A stretch of 17,020 nt of DNA. Origin: Palsa-892 sp035556215. GTDB taxonomy: Bacteria; Pseudomonadota; Alphaproteobacteria; Rhizobiales; Xanthobacteraceae. Below, piece by piece: positions 1 through 7,110 of the stretch (position 1 is its first letter; the number at the start of each line of letters is the position of its first letter). A program made the position numbers and the translations under genes. The DNA is taken from positions 1 through 17,020 of the forward strand of contig DATMFI010000023.1 in the NCBI GenBank assembly GCA_035556215.1, read 5' to 3'. The notes under the pieces were generated by a model. The model saw only the letters and a program-made list of their open reading frames with translations. It did not search any database and was not told where the DNA came from.

Positions 1-174
1 GGGCGCGCCAGTTCCTTCCGTTCATCCCGGAATTTCACTCCCAGCACATCGGGGCCGCAAGTGTTTGCGACAACGCCTTCGCCTGCCGTTTCCCAGCCGA
101 GCCTGCATGGCCTCGGGCTTGCAAAGCCTTGCAAGGAACAAGGCCAAACAAGCGCGGAACGGGAAAGTTATCTC

Positions 175-381
175 ATGACGATACAGGCGATGCTTCAAAG
201 CGGGACAATCCGTCTTTCGAGCCCCTGGTTACGTGCGCCATTTCGGCAACGGCGGGCCGCGAAAGCATCGCGGCCGCGGCGCGGCGGTTCGCGCTGGGCC
301 CTAGTCGCGCTTCTCCTGATCGCTGCCGATATCGCCCTTGCTGTGGCCGTCTGGTCCATTGTCCAGCACTTCGCCCTCTAG
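175..381 (+). CDS. Possible small single-pass membrane protein (doubtful)
   Basis: This is a 68-residue open frame starting at ATG 175. It has an arginine-rich N-terminal half (RQRRAAKASRPRRGG around residues 23-37) and one hydrophobic segment near the C-terminus (ALVALLLIAADIALAVAV), which would give an inside-basic single-span topology. A purine-rich stretch (GGAACGGGAAAG) lies upstream. I recognise no family. The last 81 bases are antisense to the 3' end of the better supported minus-strand gene at 301-627. A hydrophobic stretch opposite a hydrophilic coding tail is a common artefact, so this may be spurious. The frame also stays open upstream to the window edge, so a longer gene entering from the left cannot be excluded. 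Confidence 0.25.
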   Translation: MTIQAMLQSGTIRLSSPWLRAPFRQRRAAKASRPRRGGSRWALVALLLIAADIALAVAVWSIVQHFAL

Positions 382-627
382 GAGCGATCTGAGTTTTGCG
401 CGCGAGCGCATGAGCATTCCGGCAAGATAGGCGATCTGGCTGAAGAGCAGCGCGGCGATCAACGGAAGCGCGCCATCTCTGAATCCGAAGCCGTAGTGCT
501 GCAAAATAATCGCGGCTGAAAAAGCGACGGCGAGCGAGACGAGTTCGAGAACGAACCTTTTGATCCACACACCGATGACGAATCCGAACAACGCACTCGC
601 CGTCACCAGCAACAACTCCAGACCCAT
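301..627 (-). CDS. Small hypothetical membrane protein
   Basis: This is a 108-residue protein. ATG 627 was chosen because a GGGAG ribosome site precedes it and the protein then opens directly with a hydrophobic segment. Roughly three membrane segments are visible: residues 3-20, about 24-44, and about 52-74 (ALPLIAALLFSQIAYLAGML). An acidic, hydrophilic C-terminal tail of about 30 residues follows. Codon use is GC-rich at third positions, like the neighbours. The hydrophobic pattern loosely recalls small exopolysaccharide-production repressor membrane proteins of rhizobia, but I see no diagnostic motif, so that is only a suggestion. It is transcribed away from the DUF488 gene and is not obviously in an operon. 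Confidence 0.6.
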   Translation of the reverse strand: MGLELLLVTASALFGFVIGVWIKRFVLELVSLAVAFSAAIILQHYGFGFRDGALPLIAALLFSQIAYLAGMLMRSRAKLRSLLEGEVLDNGPDGHSKGDIGSDQEKRD

Positions 628-769
628 CTTCCGCTCCCGCCACGATTTCGTCCCGTGCCGGTATGTTGCGGATTGGGCTTCGAGAACAGGACTATGGGGC
701 GAACGCGCACAGCGATCGGGCAATATCCTTAATCGTTTCAAAGCAATTCAATAGCGCTGTAATTTTTAT

Positions 770-785
770 GGACGGCTCGCCGTCC
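770..785. other. Short perfect inverted repeat in intergenic gap
   Basis: GGACGGC (770-776) and GCCGTCC (779-785) are perfect inverted complements separated by two bases. They lie in the 266-bp gap (628-893) between the divergent small membrane protein and DUF488 genes. A T-run (763-767) precedes the repeat on the plus strand, so on neither strand does the hairpin lead into a U-run, and it is not a normal terminator. Apart from this and the promoter/palindrome at 839-868 I see nothing in the gap. Confidence 0.35.
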
Positions 786-838
786 CGGTATCTGCGCGCC
801 CGGCGCAAGAAGATCGAAAGCGGCGCACAGCAGGCCGT

Positions 839-868
839 TTGGCAATATCGGGAATAAGATATATATCT
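839..868 (+). promoter_or_regulatory. Predicted promoter with overlapping operator-like palindrome
   Basis: TTGGCA (839-844, five of six matches to TTGACA) is followed after 17 bases by TATATC (862-867, four of six to TATAAT). A perfect 12-bp palindrome, AGATATATATCT (857-868), covers the -10 box. Its 3' end lies 25 bp before the DUF488 start codon. The arrangement fits a repressor site on the promoter of the DUF488-haemoglobin pair. The half-sites (AAGAT/ATCT) resemble those of Rrf2-type regulators such as NsrR, but the spacing is much shorter than the classic NsrR site, so the regulator is unknown. Confidence 0.4.
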
Positions 869-893
869 GATACCACTTTAAGAGCGAGACACG

Positions 894-1253
894 ATGCCGG
901 CCAAGCTTGCGATCAAGCGCGTTTACGAGAAGCCCGCGAAAGGCGACGGCGTGCGTATTCTCGTCGACCGGCTGTGGCCGCGCGGCGTCAGCAAGCAAAA
1001 GGCTGCCGTCGATCTTTGGCTGAAGGACATCGCGCCGAGCGCCGATTTACGCAAATGGTTCGGCCACGATCCCGAGCGCTGGACGGAATTCCGCCGCCGC
1101 TACCGTGCCGAGTTGAAAGCCAACAAGGATGCGGTGAAGGCGTTGCGGGCGGAACTGAAAGTGCCACGCGTGACGCTGCTCTATGCCGCGCATGATGCCG
1201 ACCACAACAATGCCCGCGTGCTCGCCGAATATCTCGGTGGCCGGCGCGGCTGA
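894..1253 (+). CDS. DUF488 family protein (YeaO-like)
   Basis: This is a 119-residue cytoplasmic protein. It carries the hallmarks of the DUF488/YeaO family: an N-terminal RILVDRLWPRGVSK motif (residues about 21-34), the central WLKDIAPSADLRKWFGHDP block with a following Trp/Arg-rich helix (ERWTEFRRRY), and the C-terminal VTLLYAAHDADHNNA motif before a closing helix. Length is typical for the family. The biochemical function of DUF488 is not established. ATG 894 is preceded by AAGAGCGAG, a reasonable ribosome site. It lies 29 bp upstream of the truncated haemoglobin gene on the same strand, so the two are probably co-transcribed from the promoter at 839-868. The neighbour suggests a link to nitrosative or low-oxygen stress, which is inference. 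Confidence 0.9.
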   Translation: MPAKLAIKRVYEKPAKGDGVRILVDRLWPRGVSKQKAAVDLWLKDIAPSADLRKWFGHDPERWTEFRRRYRAELKANKDAVKALRAELKVPRVTLLYAAHDADHNNARVLAEYLGGRRG

Positions 1254-1282
1254 AGACTGAAGCAGAGGATGGACTACCGTCG

Positions 1283-1756
1283 ATGAGCTATACGCAACTG
1301 ACCGCCGAACGCCGCGCCGCGATGACGAAAGAAATCCAGCAGGAGACCGGCATCGACGAGGCGGTAATTCATGATCTGGTGCATTCGTTCTACGCGCGCG
1401 TGCGTAAGGATCCGCTGATCGGCCCGATCTTCAACAATCACGTTGCCGACTGGGACAAGCATCTTGCCCAGATGTGCAGCTTCTGGTCGTCGGTCGCGCT
1501 GATGAGCGGCACCTATCACGGCCAGCCGATGCAGAAACATCAGCCGCTTCCGGCGGACGGCCGCCATTTCGATCGCTGGCTCGAACTTTTTGAGGATACC
1601 GCGAACAAGCGCTGCTCGCCGAAAGCGGCGATGCATTTCATCGAGCGCGCGCGCCGTGTCGCGCAAAGCCTTGAACTCGGCATGGCGTCGTCGCGCGGCG
1701 TGATGCTGATGAAGGGCGAGCGGTTGCATCGCCCCGATCTTGATGCAGCGGAATAG
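1283..1756 (+). CDS. Group III truncated haemoglobin
   Basis: This is a 157-residue haem protein of the truncated globin superfamily, group III (Ctb of Campylobacter is the reference). Family positions are all visible: B10 Tyr37 in HSFYARVRKDPLIGPIFN, E7 His60 in DWDKHLAQM, the FW pair at 67-68, proximal F8 His86 in GQPMQKHQPL, and G8 Trp99 in FDRWLELFED. Group III globins bind O2 and NO and are linked to nitrosative-stress protection or oxygen handling; here that is inferred. ATG 1283 follows CAGAGGA. The protein carries about 20 polar residues after the last globin helix, slightly longer than Ctb. Its stop codon directly abuts the stop of the convergent marC-like gene. Confidence 0.92.
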   Translation: MSYTQLTAERRAAMTKEIQQETGIDEAVIHDLVHSFYARVRKDPLIGPIFNNHVADWDKHLAQMCSFWSSVALMSGTYHGQPMQKHQPLPADGRHFDRWLELFEDTANKRCSPKAAMHFIERARRVAQSLELGMASSRGVMLMKGERLHRPDLDAAE

Positions 1757-2419
1757 TCAGGCGGGCTGTCCGAGCGTCGCCATCAGGGCGCTCACGCCGC
1801 TCCAGCCGATCTGGATGCCGATGCAGATCAGGATGAAGGCCGAAAGCCGCACCAGAACATTGATGCCGACCTTGCCGAGAAATTTCGCGAGCGGTCCGGC
1901 AAAGCGATAACAAACGTAGATCGACAGCGCGACGGCGGCGAGCCCGAGGATCGCCGCGGCGATCAGCGCATATTCCGGCGATTCTCCGCTGGCCTGGCGA
2001 TGACTGCCGAGGGTGAGCGCAACCGAAATCGAGCCGGGCCCGACGGTGAGCGGCAGCGTCAACGGATAAAAGCTGTCGTTGATCTCGCTTTTTTTGGCTT
2101 CCTTATGGACGGTCTCGCGTTCGGGCGCCGCTGAGCCTTCGTTCAGCAGCTTCCAACCCATCGCCGTAACCAGGAGCCCGCCCGCGACCCGGACGACCGG
2201 AATGGTGATGCCGAAGAATTCGAGGATTTCCGAGCCCAGCAGGAGCGAGCCGAGTAACAACCAAAAGCCGTTGAATGCGACGCCGCGCGCCAGCCGGTTG
2301 CGTTCCGCTTCCGAACTGCCGGAAGTGAGGCTGAGGAAGATCGGCGCGCCTCCGAGCGGGTTCACGACGGGAAACAGCGCCGCGAAGACGAGAAGAAACG
2401 CATTGATGATCTCGCTCAT
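1757..2419 (-). CDS. MarC family integral membrane protein
   Basis: This 220-residue protein is of usual length for the MarC/UPF0056 family. It opens with the characteristic first membrane segment and FPVVNPLGGAPIFLSL motif (residues about 16-31). A second conserved region, DSFYPLTLPLTVGPGSIS, follows a charged loop (about 100-112), and the C-terminal half (FILICIGIQIGWSGV) is typical. About six membrane helices are seen. The family's transport substrate is unknown; the original link to multiple antibiotic resistance in E. coli has not held up, so no resistance role should be assumed. The gene ends exactly one base after the globin gene on the opposite strand. The start at 2419 is the first ATG and gives the expected N-terminus; its ribosome site is weak. 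Confidence 0.9.
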   Translation of the reverse strand: MSEIINAFLLVFAALFPVVNPLGGAPIFLSLTSGSSEAERNRLARGVAFNGFWLLLGSLLLGSEILEFFGITIPVVRVAGGLLVTAMGWKLLNEGSAAPERETVHKEAKKSEINDSFYPLTLPLTVGPGSISVALTLGSHRQASGESPEYALIAAAILGLAAVALSIYVCYRFAGPLAKFLGKVGINVLVRLSAFILICIGIQIGWSGVSALMATLGQPA

Positions 2420-2703
2420 GAGCGCGTCCGCCCTATCGTTACCGCGAGTTTATGCGGCGGCGGCAGATTCGGGAATGGCATGTGACGGCGCGGCAAAATA
2501 CGCGGGTGCCGCAAGACTCCGCCGGCTTCCGAGACCCTGCTCGCCTTAATGAGGGCTAGATTTGTTTCATCAATTCCATATATCAATAAGGCTGGCCCGA
2601 ATGCCTGACCGGGGAGCAAACCTCCGGCTATCCTCACGCGGCCATTCTTTTGCAAGATCCTGTTGCAAGCCATCGCAAGCCCCGCGCCGGAAACGCTCGT
2701 TCC
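2420..2703. other. Intergenic gap between divergent marC-like and mprF-like genes
   Basis: The gap is 284 bp, with no supported gene. It should contain promoters for both flanking genes, but no strong -35/-10 pair stands out. An AT-rich patch (about 2560-2590, TTCATCAATTCCATATATCAATAAGG) is the best promoter candidate. A weak hairpin (CCGGGG...CCTCCGG, about 2609-2628) follows it. Two GANTC sites (near 2467 and 2515) are present. Confidence 0.4.
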
Positions 2704-3795
2704 ATGTACTTTAAATCCATCGTTCGTTTCCTGCGTGACAAGGTCAACTGGCACTATGTCGGCATCGCCATCGGCCTCACGCTGGTCGGGGTCGCCTGCA
2801 TCGTTCTCTACAACATCCTGCACGATCTTGAGCCCGCCAAGGTTTACGGGGCGCTGCGCCGCACGCCGCCACACGCGCTAATCCTCGCCGGCGTTTTCGT
2901 CGCCGCAGGCTATTTCACGCTGACCTTCTACGATTATTTCGCGCTGCAGACGATCGAGAAGAAGAACATCCCGTATCGCATCGCTGCACTTGCAGGTTTC
3001 ACCAGCTATTCGATCGGTCACAACGTCGGCTTCACCGCGCTCTCGGGCGGCGCGGTACGCTATCGCATCTATTCGCTCTATGGCCTGACGGTGATCGATG
3101 TCGCAAAAATCTGCGTCATCGCCGGTCTTACATTCTGGCTCGGCAACATCGCAGTGCTCGGCGTCGGCATGGCGATCGAGCCCGAAGCGGCGACGGCAAT
3201 CGACCAATTGCCGTCTTCGGTAAACCGCGCCATCGGTATTGCGGCGCTGATCGGCCTCGTTCTCTATGTGCTGTGGGCCGGCATCAAGCCGCGAACCGTC
3301 GGCATCGACCAGGGCAAGCTCAACGTCACGCTGCCGACCTGCCGCCTCACGCTCGTGCAGATCGCCATCGGCGTCATCGACCTTATGTGCTGCGCGGCTG
3401 CGATGTACGTTCTGATGCCGGTATCGGAGCACATCGATTTCGTGTCGCTGTCGGTGATTTTCGTCTGCGCGACACTGCTCGGTTTCGCCAGTTCCTCACC
3501 CGGCGGCCTCGGCGTCTTCGACGCGGCGATGCTCGTGGCGCTCCTGCATTATCATCGCCACGCTCACACGCCGTTCGCGAAGGAGAGCGTGCTCGGCGCG
3601 CTGCTTCTGTTCCGTCTTTACTATTACATCGTGCCGTTCGCGATTTCGCTGACGATTCTCGGCGTCCGCGAATTCATTCTGGATCTGAAGCCGGTCGCCG
3701 AAAAGATCGCCGACGCCGAGATCTTCCATTCCAGCGAGCCGCAACCGAAGCCGCGCAAACGCCGCGCCAAACTCACGCGCAAGAAGACGACCTGA
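2704..3795 (+). CDS. Lysylphosphatidylglycerol synthase TM-region (MprF flippase-domain) protein
   Basis: This is a 363-residue multi-span membrane protein corresponding to the N-terminal flippase half of MprF (UPF0104 family). The diagnostic region is NVGFTALSGGAVRYRIYSL in the first third, and the SSSPGGLGVFDAAML motif follows near residue 265, both typical of the family. It lacks the C-terminal cytoplasmic aminoacyl-transferase domain of full MprF/LpiA, so it should not itself make lysyl-phosphatidylglycerol. It may translocate a lipid, with the substrate unknown. The C-terminus is a strongly basic tail (KPRKRRAKLTRKKTT). I chose ATG 2704 because it gives the usual short basic lead before the first helix; the frame extends upstream to 2650 but those residues look non-coding. 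It converges with the next gene with six bases between stops. Confidence 0.85.
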   Translation: MYFKSIVRFLRDKVNWHYVGIAIGLTLVGVACIVLYNILHDLEPAKVYGALRRTPPHALILAGVFVAAGYFTLTFYDYFALQTIEKKNIPYRIAALAGFTSYSIGHNVGFTALSGGAVRYRIYSLYGLTVIDVAKICVIAGLTFWLGNIAVLGVGMAIEPEAATAIDQLPSSVNRAIGIAALIGLVLYVLWAGIKPRTVGIDQGKLNVTLPTCRLTLVQIAIGVIDLMCCAAAMYVLMPVSEHIDFVSLSVIFVCATLLGFASSSPGGLGVFDAAMLVALLHYHRHAHTPFAKESVLGALLLFRLYYYIVPFAISLTILGVREFILDLKPVAEKIADAEIFHSSEPQPKPRKRRAKLTRKKTT

Positions 3796-3801
3796 AGAAA
3801 G

Positions 3802-4455
3802 TTACTTGCCGAGCCCGAGCGCCCCGGCGGCAATGCCTTCGCCGACACCTTTCGGCATCTTCATCACCTTCACGTCCTTCGGCATCACGAATAGAGCGGG
3901 ATCCTGCTTGACCCGCTTCAACTGCGTGATTTCGGTGATGGTCTTGAGCTTGCCGTCGATCATTGCCTGCGTGCGCAGCGGAATGTGGTCCTGCGAGAGG
4001 CAAACGATCACCGGCCCGCTGGTGTATTTATTGTCGTGCCCCGCCTTGGCGGCATCCATCTCCCACAGCTCGCATCGCTCGCCCGCCACGGTGTCTTCGC
4101 CGGTGCGCTTGCCGTTGCCGTAGACCTGGCCGTAGCTCGCCTCGCCAATGCCGACTTCCACGGCCATGTTGGACATGCCCGGGATCGCGCCGATCATGAA
4201 CATCTTGCGGGTTTTGAGGTCCATGATGCCGGTGATGGTGATCCCGACATCCATCTCGATCCGCGCCTTGTCGCCCGAATGATGCATGGTCATGGTCGCG
4301 CCGCCGAGCGTCGTTGCGGTGGCCTCGAAATCGGTGGTCGGCAGCGGCACGGGCTCGGCCGCCGCCGGGTGCAGACCCAGAATACCGGCGGTGGCGATGA
4401 CAGCGCAGGCAAGAAACAAGCGGGAAATGCAAAGCGTGCGCAAAAGCCGCATCAT
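3802..4455 (-). CDS. Secreted protein, DUF4412-like
   Basis: This is a 217-residue protein with a clear signal peptide: basic start (MMRLLRTLCISR), hydrophobic core (LFLACAVIATAGILGL), and an AAA cleavage region before EPVPLPTTDF. The mature part is rich in beta-strand patterns (TTLGGATMTMHHSGDKARIE; ELWEMDAAKAG; PVIVCLSQDHIPLRTQAMI) and resembles periplasmic DUF4412 proteins with a LolA-like fold. Two cysteines (in GERCELW and VIVCLSQ) could form a disulfide in the periplasm. No function is known. ATG 4455 is preceded by CCGGAGCACC, a good ribosome site; an in-frame start at 4569 exists but would bury the signal peptide behind 38 residues. It diverges from phoR and is probably unrelated to phosphate control. 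Confidence 0.75.
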   Translation of the reverse strand: MMRLLRTLCISRLFLACAVIATAGILGLHPAAAEPVPLPTTDFEATATTLGGATMTMHHSGDKARIEMDVGITITGIMDLKTRKMFMIGAIPGMSNMAVEVGIGEASYGQVYGNGKRTGEDTVAGERCELWEMDAAKAGHDNKYTSGPVIVCLSQDHIPLRTQAMIDGKLKTITEITQLKRVKQDPALFVMPKDVKVMKMPKGVGEGIAAGALGLGK

Positions 4456-4514
4456 GGTGCTCCGGTCGCAACCCCCCGATCGCAACTTCTGTTGTTCTCG
4501 TCTCATGCTTCGCA

Positions 4515-4567
4515 CCGGCTGGCAAGCCGGAAGGGCGATGAGGAATAGGAACGGCTTGTGGCCGTTC
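4515..4567. other. Two tandem hairpins between divergent secreted-protein gene and phoR
   Basis: CCGGCT GGCA AGCCGG (4515-4530) forms a perfect 6-bp stem. GAACGGC TTGTG GCCGTTC (4549-4567) forms a perfect 7-bp stem, followed on the plus strand by CTCTTTT. They lie in the 170-bp gap 4456-4625. The second could terminate plus-strand read-through before phoR or sit in the leader of the minus-strand gene; the sequence does not decide which. Confidence 0.35.
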
Positions 4568-4625
4568 ATGGCTCTTTTACAAGCTTGATTGGCGAGCGAC
4601 GCGCCGCCGCGCTAGGAGGGAGGAG

Positions 4626-5894
4626 ATGAGTGCCGCACCCGACCGAAGCGTGCCCGAAAGCACCCCGCTGCCGCGGCCACCCGGCAGCGGCCGCTGGTGG
4701 CTCGCGCTCGCGCTGCTTGCCGTGATCGTAACGGCGGCCGTCGGCTGGGTTCATCCGGTCGTCGCATTGCCGGCGATCGCGATCCTCGGCACGCTGCTCG
4801 CTGTCGGTTATCGCGTGACAACCGTCGCCGGCAGCGCCGTCCGCACGCCCAGTCTTTCCACTGAAACCGGCAGTTCCGCCGCGCCGCTCGCAGCGATTGT
4901 CGAAGCGCTGCCGGAACCGGCCTTGCTCGTCGATGGCGGCCGCCGCCTGATCGCGGGCAATGTCGCCGCCGCCGGCCTGTTCGGCCGGCTGCGCGTCAAC
5001 GAAGCGATTTCGCTCACGACCCGCAATCCGCGCATCATCGAAGCGCTCGGCAAAGCCGCGACCGGCGAGGCTCAGAACTTCGAGATCGAAGAGCGTCTCC
5101 CGGTCGAACGCTCGCTCGATGTGCACGTGACGCCGATCGTTTTCGGCCATGAACGGCCGCAACTCTTTCTCCTTGCCTTCCGCGATCGGACGCAGGAGCG
5201 CCGCGTCGAACGTATGCGCGCCGATTTCGTCGCCAATGCCAGCCACGAACTGCGCACGCCCTTGGCTTCGCTCTCCGGCTTCATCGAAACACTGCAAGGC
5301 CCCGCCAGGGACGACCCGGCGGCGCGCGAAAAATTCCTCGGCATCATGAACGATCAGGCCAAGCGCATGGCCCGGCTGATCGACGATTTGATGTCGTTGT
5401 CGCGTATCGAGCTTAGCCTGCACCTGCAGCCGCAACTGGTGATCGACCTTGTTGGCGTCGTCGATACGGCGCGCGATCTTTTGGCGCCGCTTGCCAAGGA
5501 GCAGGGCATCGTCATCGACATCAAGCGCGAGGCGCGCGCACTGGAAGTGCGGGGGGATCGCGACGAACTCTTGCGCGTCGTCGAGAATCTGATCGAGAAC
5601 GCGCTGAAATACGGCGCCTCCGGCAAGCTCGTCGAAGTCACGTTGCGCGCGGAAGGTGGCGAGGCGCTGATCGGCGTGCGCGATTTCGGCCCCGGCATCG
5701 CGCCCGAGCATTTGCCGCGGCTCACCGAACGCTTTTACCGCGTCGATACCGAGCGAAGCCGCCAGCAGGGCGGCACGGGTCTTGGACTTGCGCTCGTCAA
5801 GCACATCCTGGCCCGTCATCGCGGCCGGCTGACCATCGAAAGCAAACCGGGCGAAGGCGCGCTGTTCACAGCCCGGATTCCGCTGAACGCCTGA
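4626..5894 (+). CDS. phoR: Phosphate regulon sensor histidine kinase PhoR
   Basis: This 422-residue inner-membrane kinase autophosphorylates when phosphate is scarce and passes the phosphate to PhoB. Order of parts: two N-terminal membrane segments (about 24-40 and 44-64), a PAS-like sensor region (about 85-190, starting AAIVEALPEPALLVD), an HisKA domain with H-box FVANASHELRTPL (His207), then the HATPase domain with N-box (ENLIENALKYG, 320-330), G1 box (DFGPGI, 353-358) and G2 box (GTGLGL, 383-388). AGGAGG seven bases before ATG 4626 fixes the start. The short periplasmic loop matches PhoR, which senses the Pst-PhoU complex rather than phosphate itself. The pst operon begins 90 bp downstream and phoB lies at its end, an arrangement common in Rhizobiales. 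I see no Pho box in front of phoR. Confidence 0.95.
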   Translation: MSAAPDRSVPESTPLPRPPGSGRWWLALALLAVIVTAAVGWVHPVVALPAIAILGTLLAVGYRVTTVAGSAVRTPSLSTETGSSAAPLAAIVEALPEPALLVDGGRRLIAGNVAAAGLFGRLRVNEAISLTTRNPRIIEALGKAATGEAQNFEIEERLPVERSLDVHVTPIVFGHERPQLFLLAFRDRTQERRVERMRADFVANASHELRTPLASLSGFIETLQGPARDDPAAREKFLGIMNDQAKRMARLIDDLMSLSRIELSLHLQPQLVIDLVGVVDTARDLLAPLAKEQGIVIDIKREARALEVRGDRDELLRVVENLIENALKYGASGKLVEVTLRAEGGEALIGVRDFGPGIAPEHLPRLTERFYRVDTERSRQQGGTGLGLALVKHILARHRGRLTIESKPGEGALFTARIPLNA

Positions 5895-5920
5895 AAAGCC
5901 AGCGACCGCAGCCGCTTAAG

Positions 5921-5954
5921 CTGTCATCCCGCTGTCATCCAGTCTTCATAGAAC
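5921..5954 (+). promoter_or_regulatory. Pho box and predicted -10 of the pstS promoter
   Basis: Three direct repeats occur with an exact 11-bp period: CTGTCATCCCG (5921), CTGTCATCCAG (5932) and a degenerate TCTTCAT (5943). The first two match the PhoB-binding consensus (CTGTCAT, four bases, CTGTCAT) perfectly. TAGAAC (5949-5954) lies 10 bases after the second repeat and fits a -10 element, with the Pho box in place of a -35 box, as in known PhoB-activated promoters. It lies between phoR and pstS and should drive pstSCAB-phoU-phoB under phosphate limitation. Confidence 0.9.
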
Positions 5955-5958
5955 CGTT

Positions 5959-5982
5959 GTCCGTGGGGCCTAGGTCACGGAC
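5959..5982 (+). other. Hairpin at the predicted 5' end of pstS mRNA
   Basis: GTCCGTG (5959-5965) and CACGGAC (5976-5982) form a perfect 7-bp stem around a 10-base loop containing CCTAGG. With the -10 box at 5949-5954, transcription would start near 5961, so this hairpin sits at or next to the mRNA 5' end. It would block any ribosome site for ATG 5985, supporting ATG 6018 as the pstS start. A second CCTAGG occurs at 6003-6008, just before that start. Confidence 0.45.
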
Positions 5983-6017
5983 GCATGAACACACAGAACC
6001 AACCTAGGACAGCGAAA

Positions 6018-7073
6018 ATGAAGCTTTCGAGCTTGCTTTTCTCAGCAGCTTTCGTGATCGCGGGCGTCATGCTCGCGGGTGAGACGCGCGCAGCCGACAT
6101 CTCCGGTGCCGGCGCGACATTCCCCTATCCGATCTACGCGAAGTGGGCGGATGCTTATAAGAAAGAGACCAACGTCGGTCTCAACTATCAGTCGATCGGC
6201 TCGGGCGGCGGCATCAAGCAGATCCAGGCGCGCACCGTGACGTTTGGCGCCTCCGACATGCCGCTCAAGGCCGAACAGCTCCAGAAAGACGGCCTGATCC
6301 AGTTCCCGACGGTGATGGGCGGCATTGTGCCGGTCGTGAACCTCGACGGCATCGCCTCGAACGACATTACCCTCGACGGCCCGACGCTCGCCAAAATCTT
6401 CCTCGGTGAAGTCAAGCAGTGGAATGATCCGGCGATCCAGAAGCTGAACCCGAGCGCGAAGCTGCCCGCGCAGGCGATCGCCATCGTGCACCGCTCCGAC
6501 GGGTCGGGCACCACCTTCATCTTCACCAATTATCTGTCGAAGGTGAGCGCCGACTGGAAGTCGAAGGTCGGCAACAACACCTCGGTCGAATGGCCGGGCG
6601 GCATCGGCGCCAAGGGCAACGAAGGCGTCGCCAACAACGTGATGCAGACCAGGGGCTCGATCGGTTACGTCGAAACGGCCTATGCGAAGCAGAACAAGCT
6701 GACGACCGTCAAGCTGATCAACAAGGACGGCAAGTCCGTCGCCGCAACGGGCGAAGCCATCCAGGCCGCCGCCGCCGCCGCCGATTGGGCGAACGCGCCG
6801 GGCTACTACATGATCCTGACCGACGAGCCGGGCGCGGGTGCATGGCCGATCGCGGGTGCGACCTTCATTTTGCTGCCGAAGCAGCCGAAGGATGCCGCCG
6901 CCGCCGGCGAAGCGCTCAAGTTCTTCGCCTGGGCTTACAAGAACGGCGACAAGGCCGCTTCCGATCTCGACTACGTCCCGATGCCTTCGAACATCAAGAA
7001 GCTGATCGAGGCGACCTGGGTCAAGGAAGTGAAGGACGAGGCCGGCAAGCCGATCTTCGCCGGCACGATGTGA
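6018..7073 (+). CDS. pstS: Phosphate ABC transporter substrate-binding protein PstS
   Basis: This 351-residue periplasmic protein captures phosphate with high affinity and delivers it to PstCA. A signal peptide (MKLSSLLFSAAFVIAGVMLA, cleavage likely at TRA|ADI) precedes mature motifs typical of PstS: GAGATFPYPIYAKW, GSGGGIKQI, TFGASDMPL and RSDGSGTTFIFTNYL, which supply phosphate-contacting Ser/Thr/Asp/Arg residues. Length is usual. I prefer ATG 6018 over ATG 5985 because AGGAC lies seven bases upstream and the signal peptide then starts directly, while 5985 has no ribosome site and follows a hairpin. It is the first gene of the operon, directly behind the Pho box. A GCC six-fold repeat (6765-6782) encodes a six-alanine run; it is in frame and probably harmless. 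Confidence 0.97.
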   Translation: MKLSSLLFSAAFVIAGVMLAGETRAADISGAGATFPYPIYAKWADAYKKETNVGLNYQSIGSGGGIKQIQARTVTFGASDMPLKAEQLQKDGLIQFPTVMGGIVPVVNLDGIASNDITLDGPTLAKIFLGEVKQWNDPAIQKLNPSAKLPAQAIAIVHRSDGSGTTFIFTNYLSKVSADWKSKVGNNTSVEWPGGIGAKGNEGVANNVMQTRGSIGYVETAYAKQNKLTTVKLINKDGKSVAATGEAIQAAAAAADWANAPGYYMILTDEPGAGAWPIAGATFILLPKQPKDAAAAGEALKFFAWAYKNGDKAASDLDYVPMPSNIKKLIEATWVKEVKDEAGKPIFAGTM

Positions 7074-7110
7074 GCGTGAATTGTCTGGTTGCGTAGCGTT
7101 CGTAAGGAAA

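Noticed and set aside
1757..2419. MarC-family gene as an antibiotic-resistance determinant
   Set aside because: The name is historical; members of this family have no demonstrated resistance role.
5985..6017. pstS start at ATG 5985
   Set aside because: There is no ribosome site, a hairpin ends three bases upstream, and the added 11 residues precede a complete signal peptide that begins at 6018.
6765..6782. Six-fold GCC microsatellite in pstS as a phase-variation tract
   Set aside because: The unit is a codon in frame, so slippage changes alanine number only and cannot switch the gene off.
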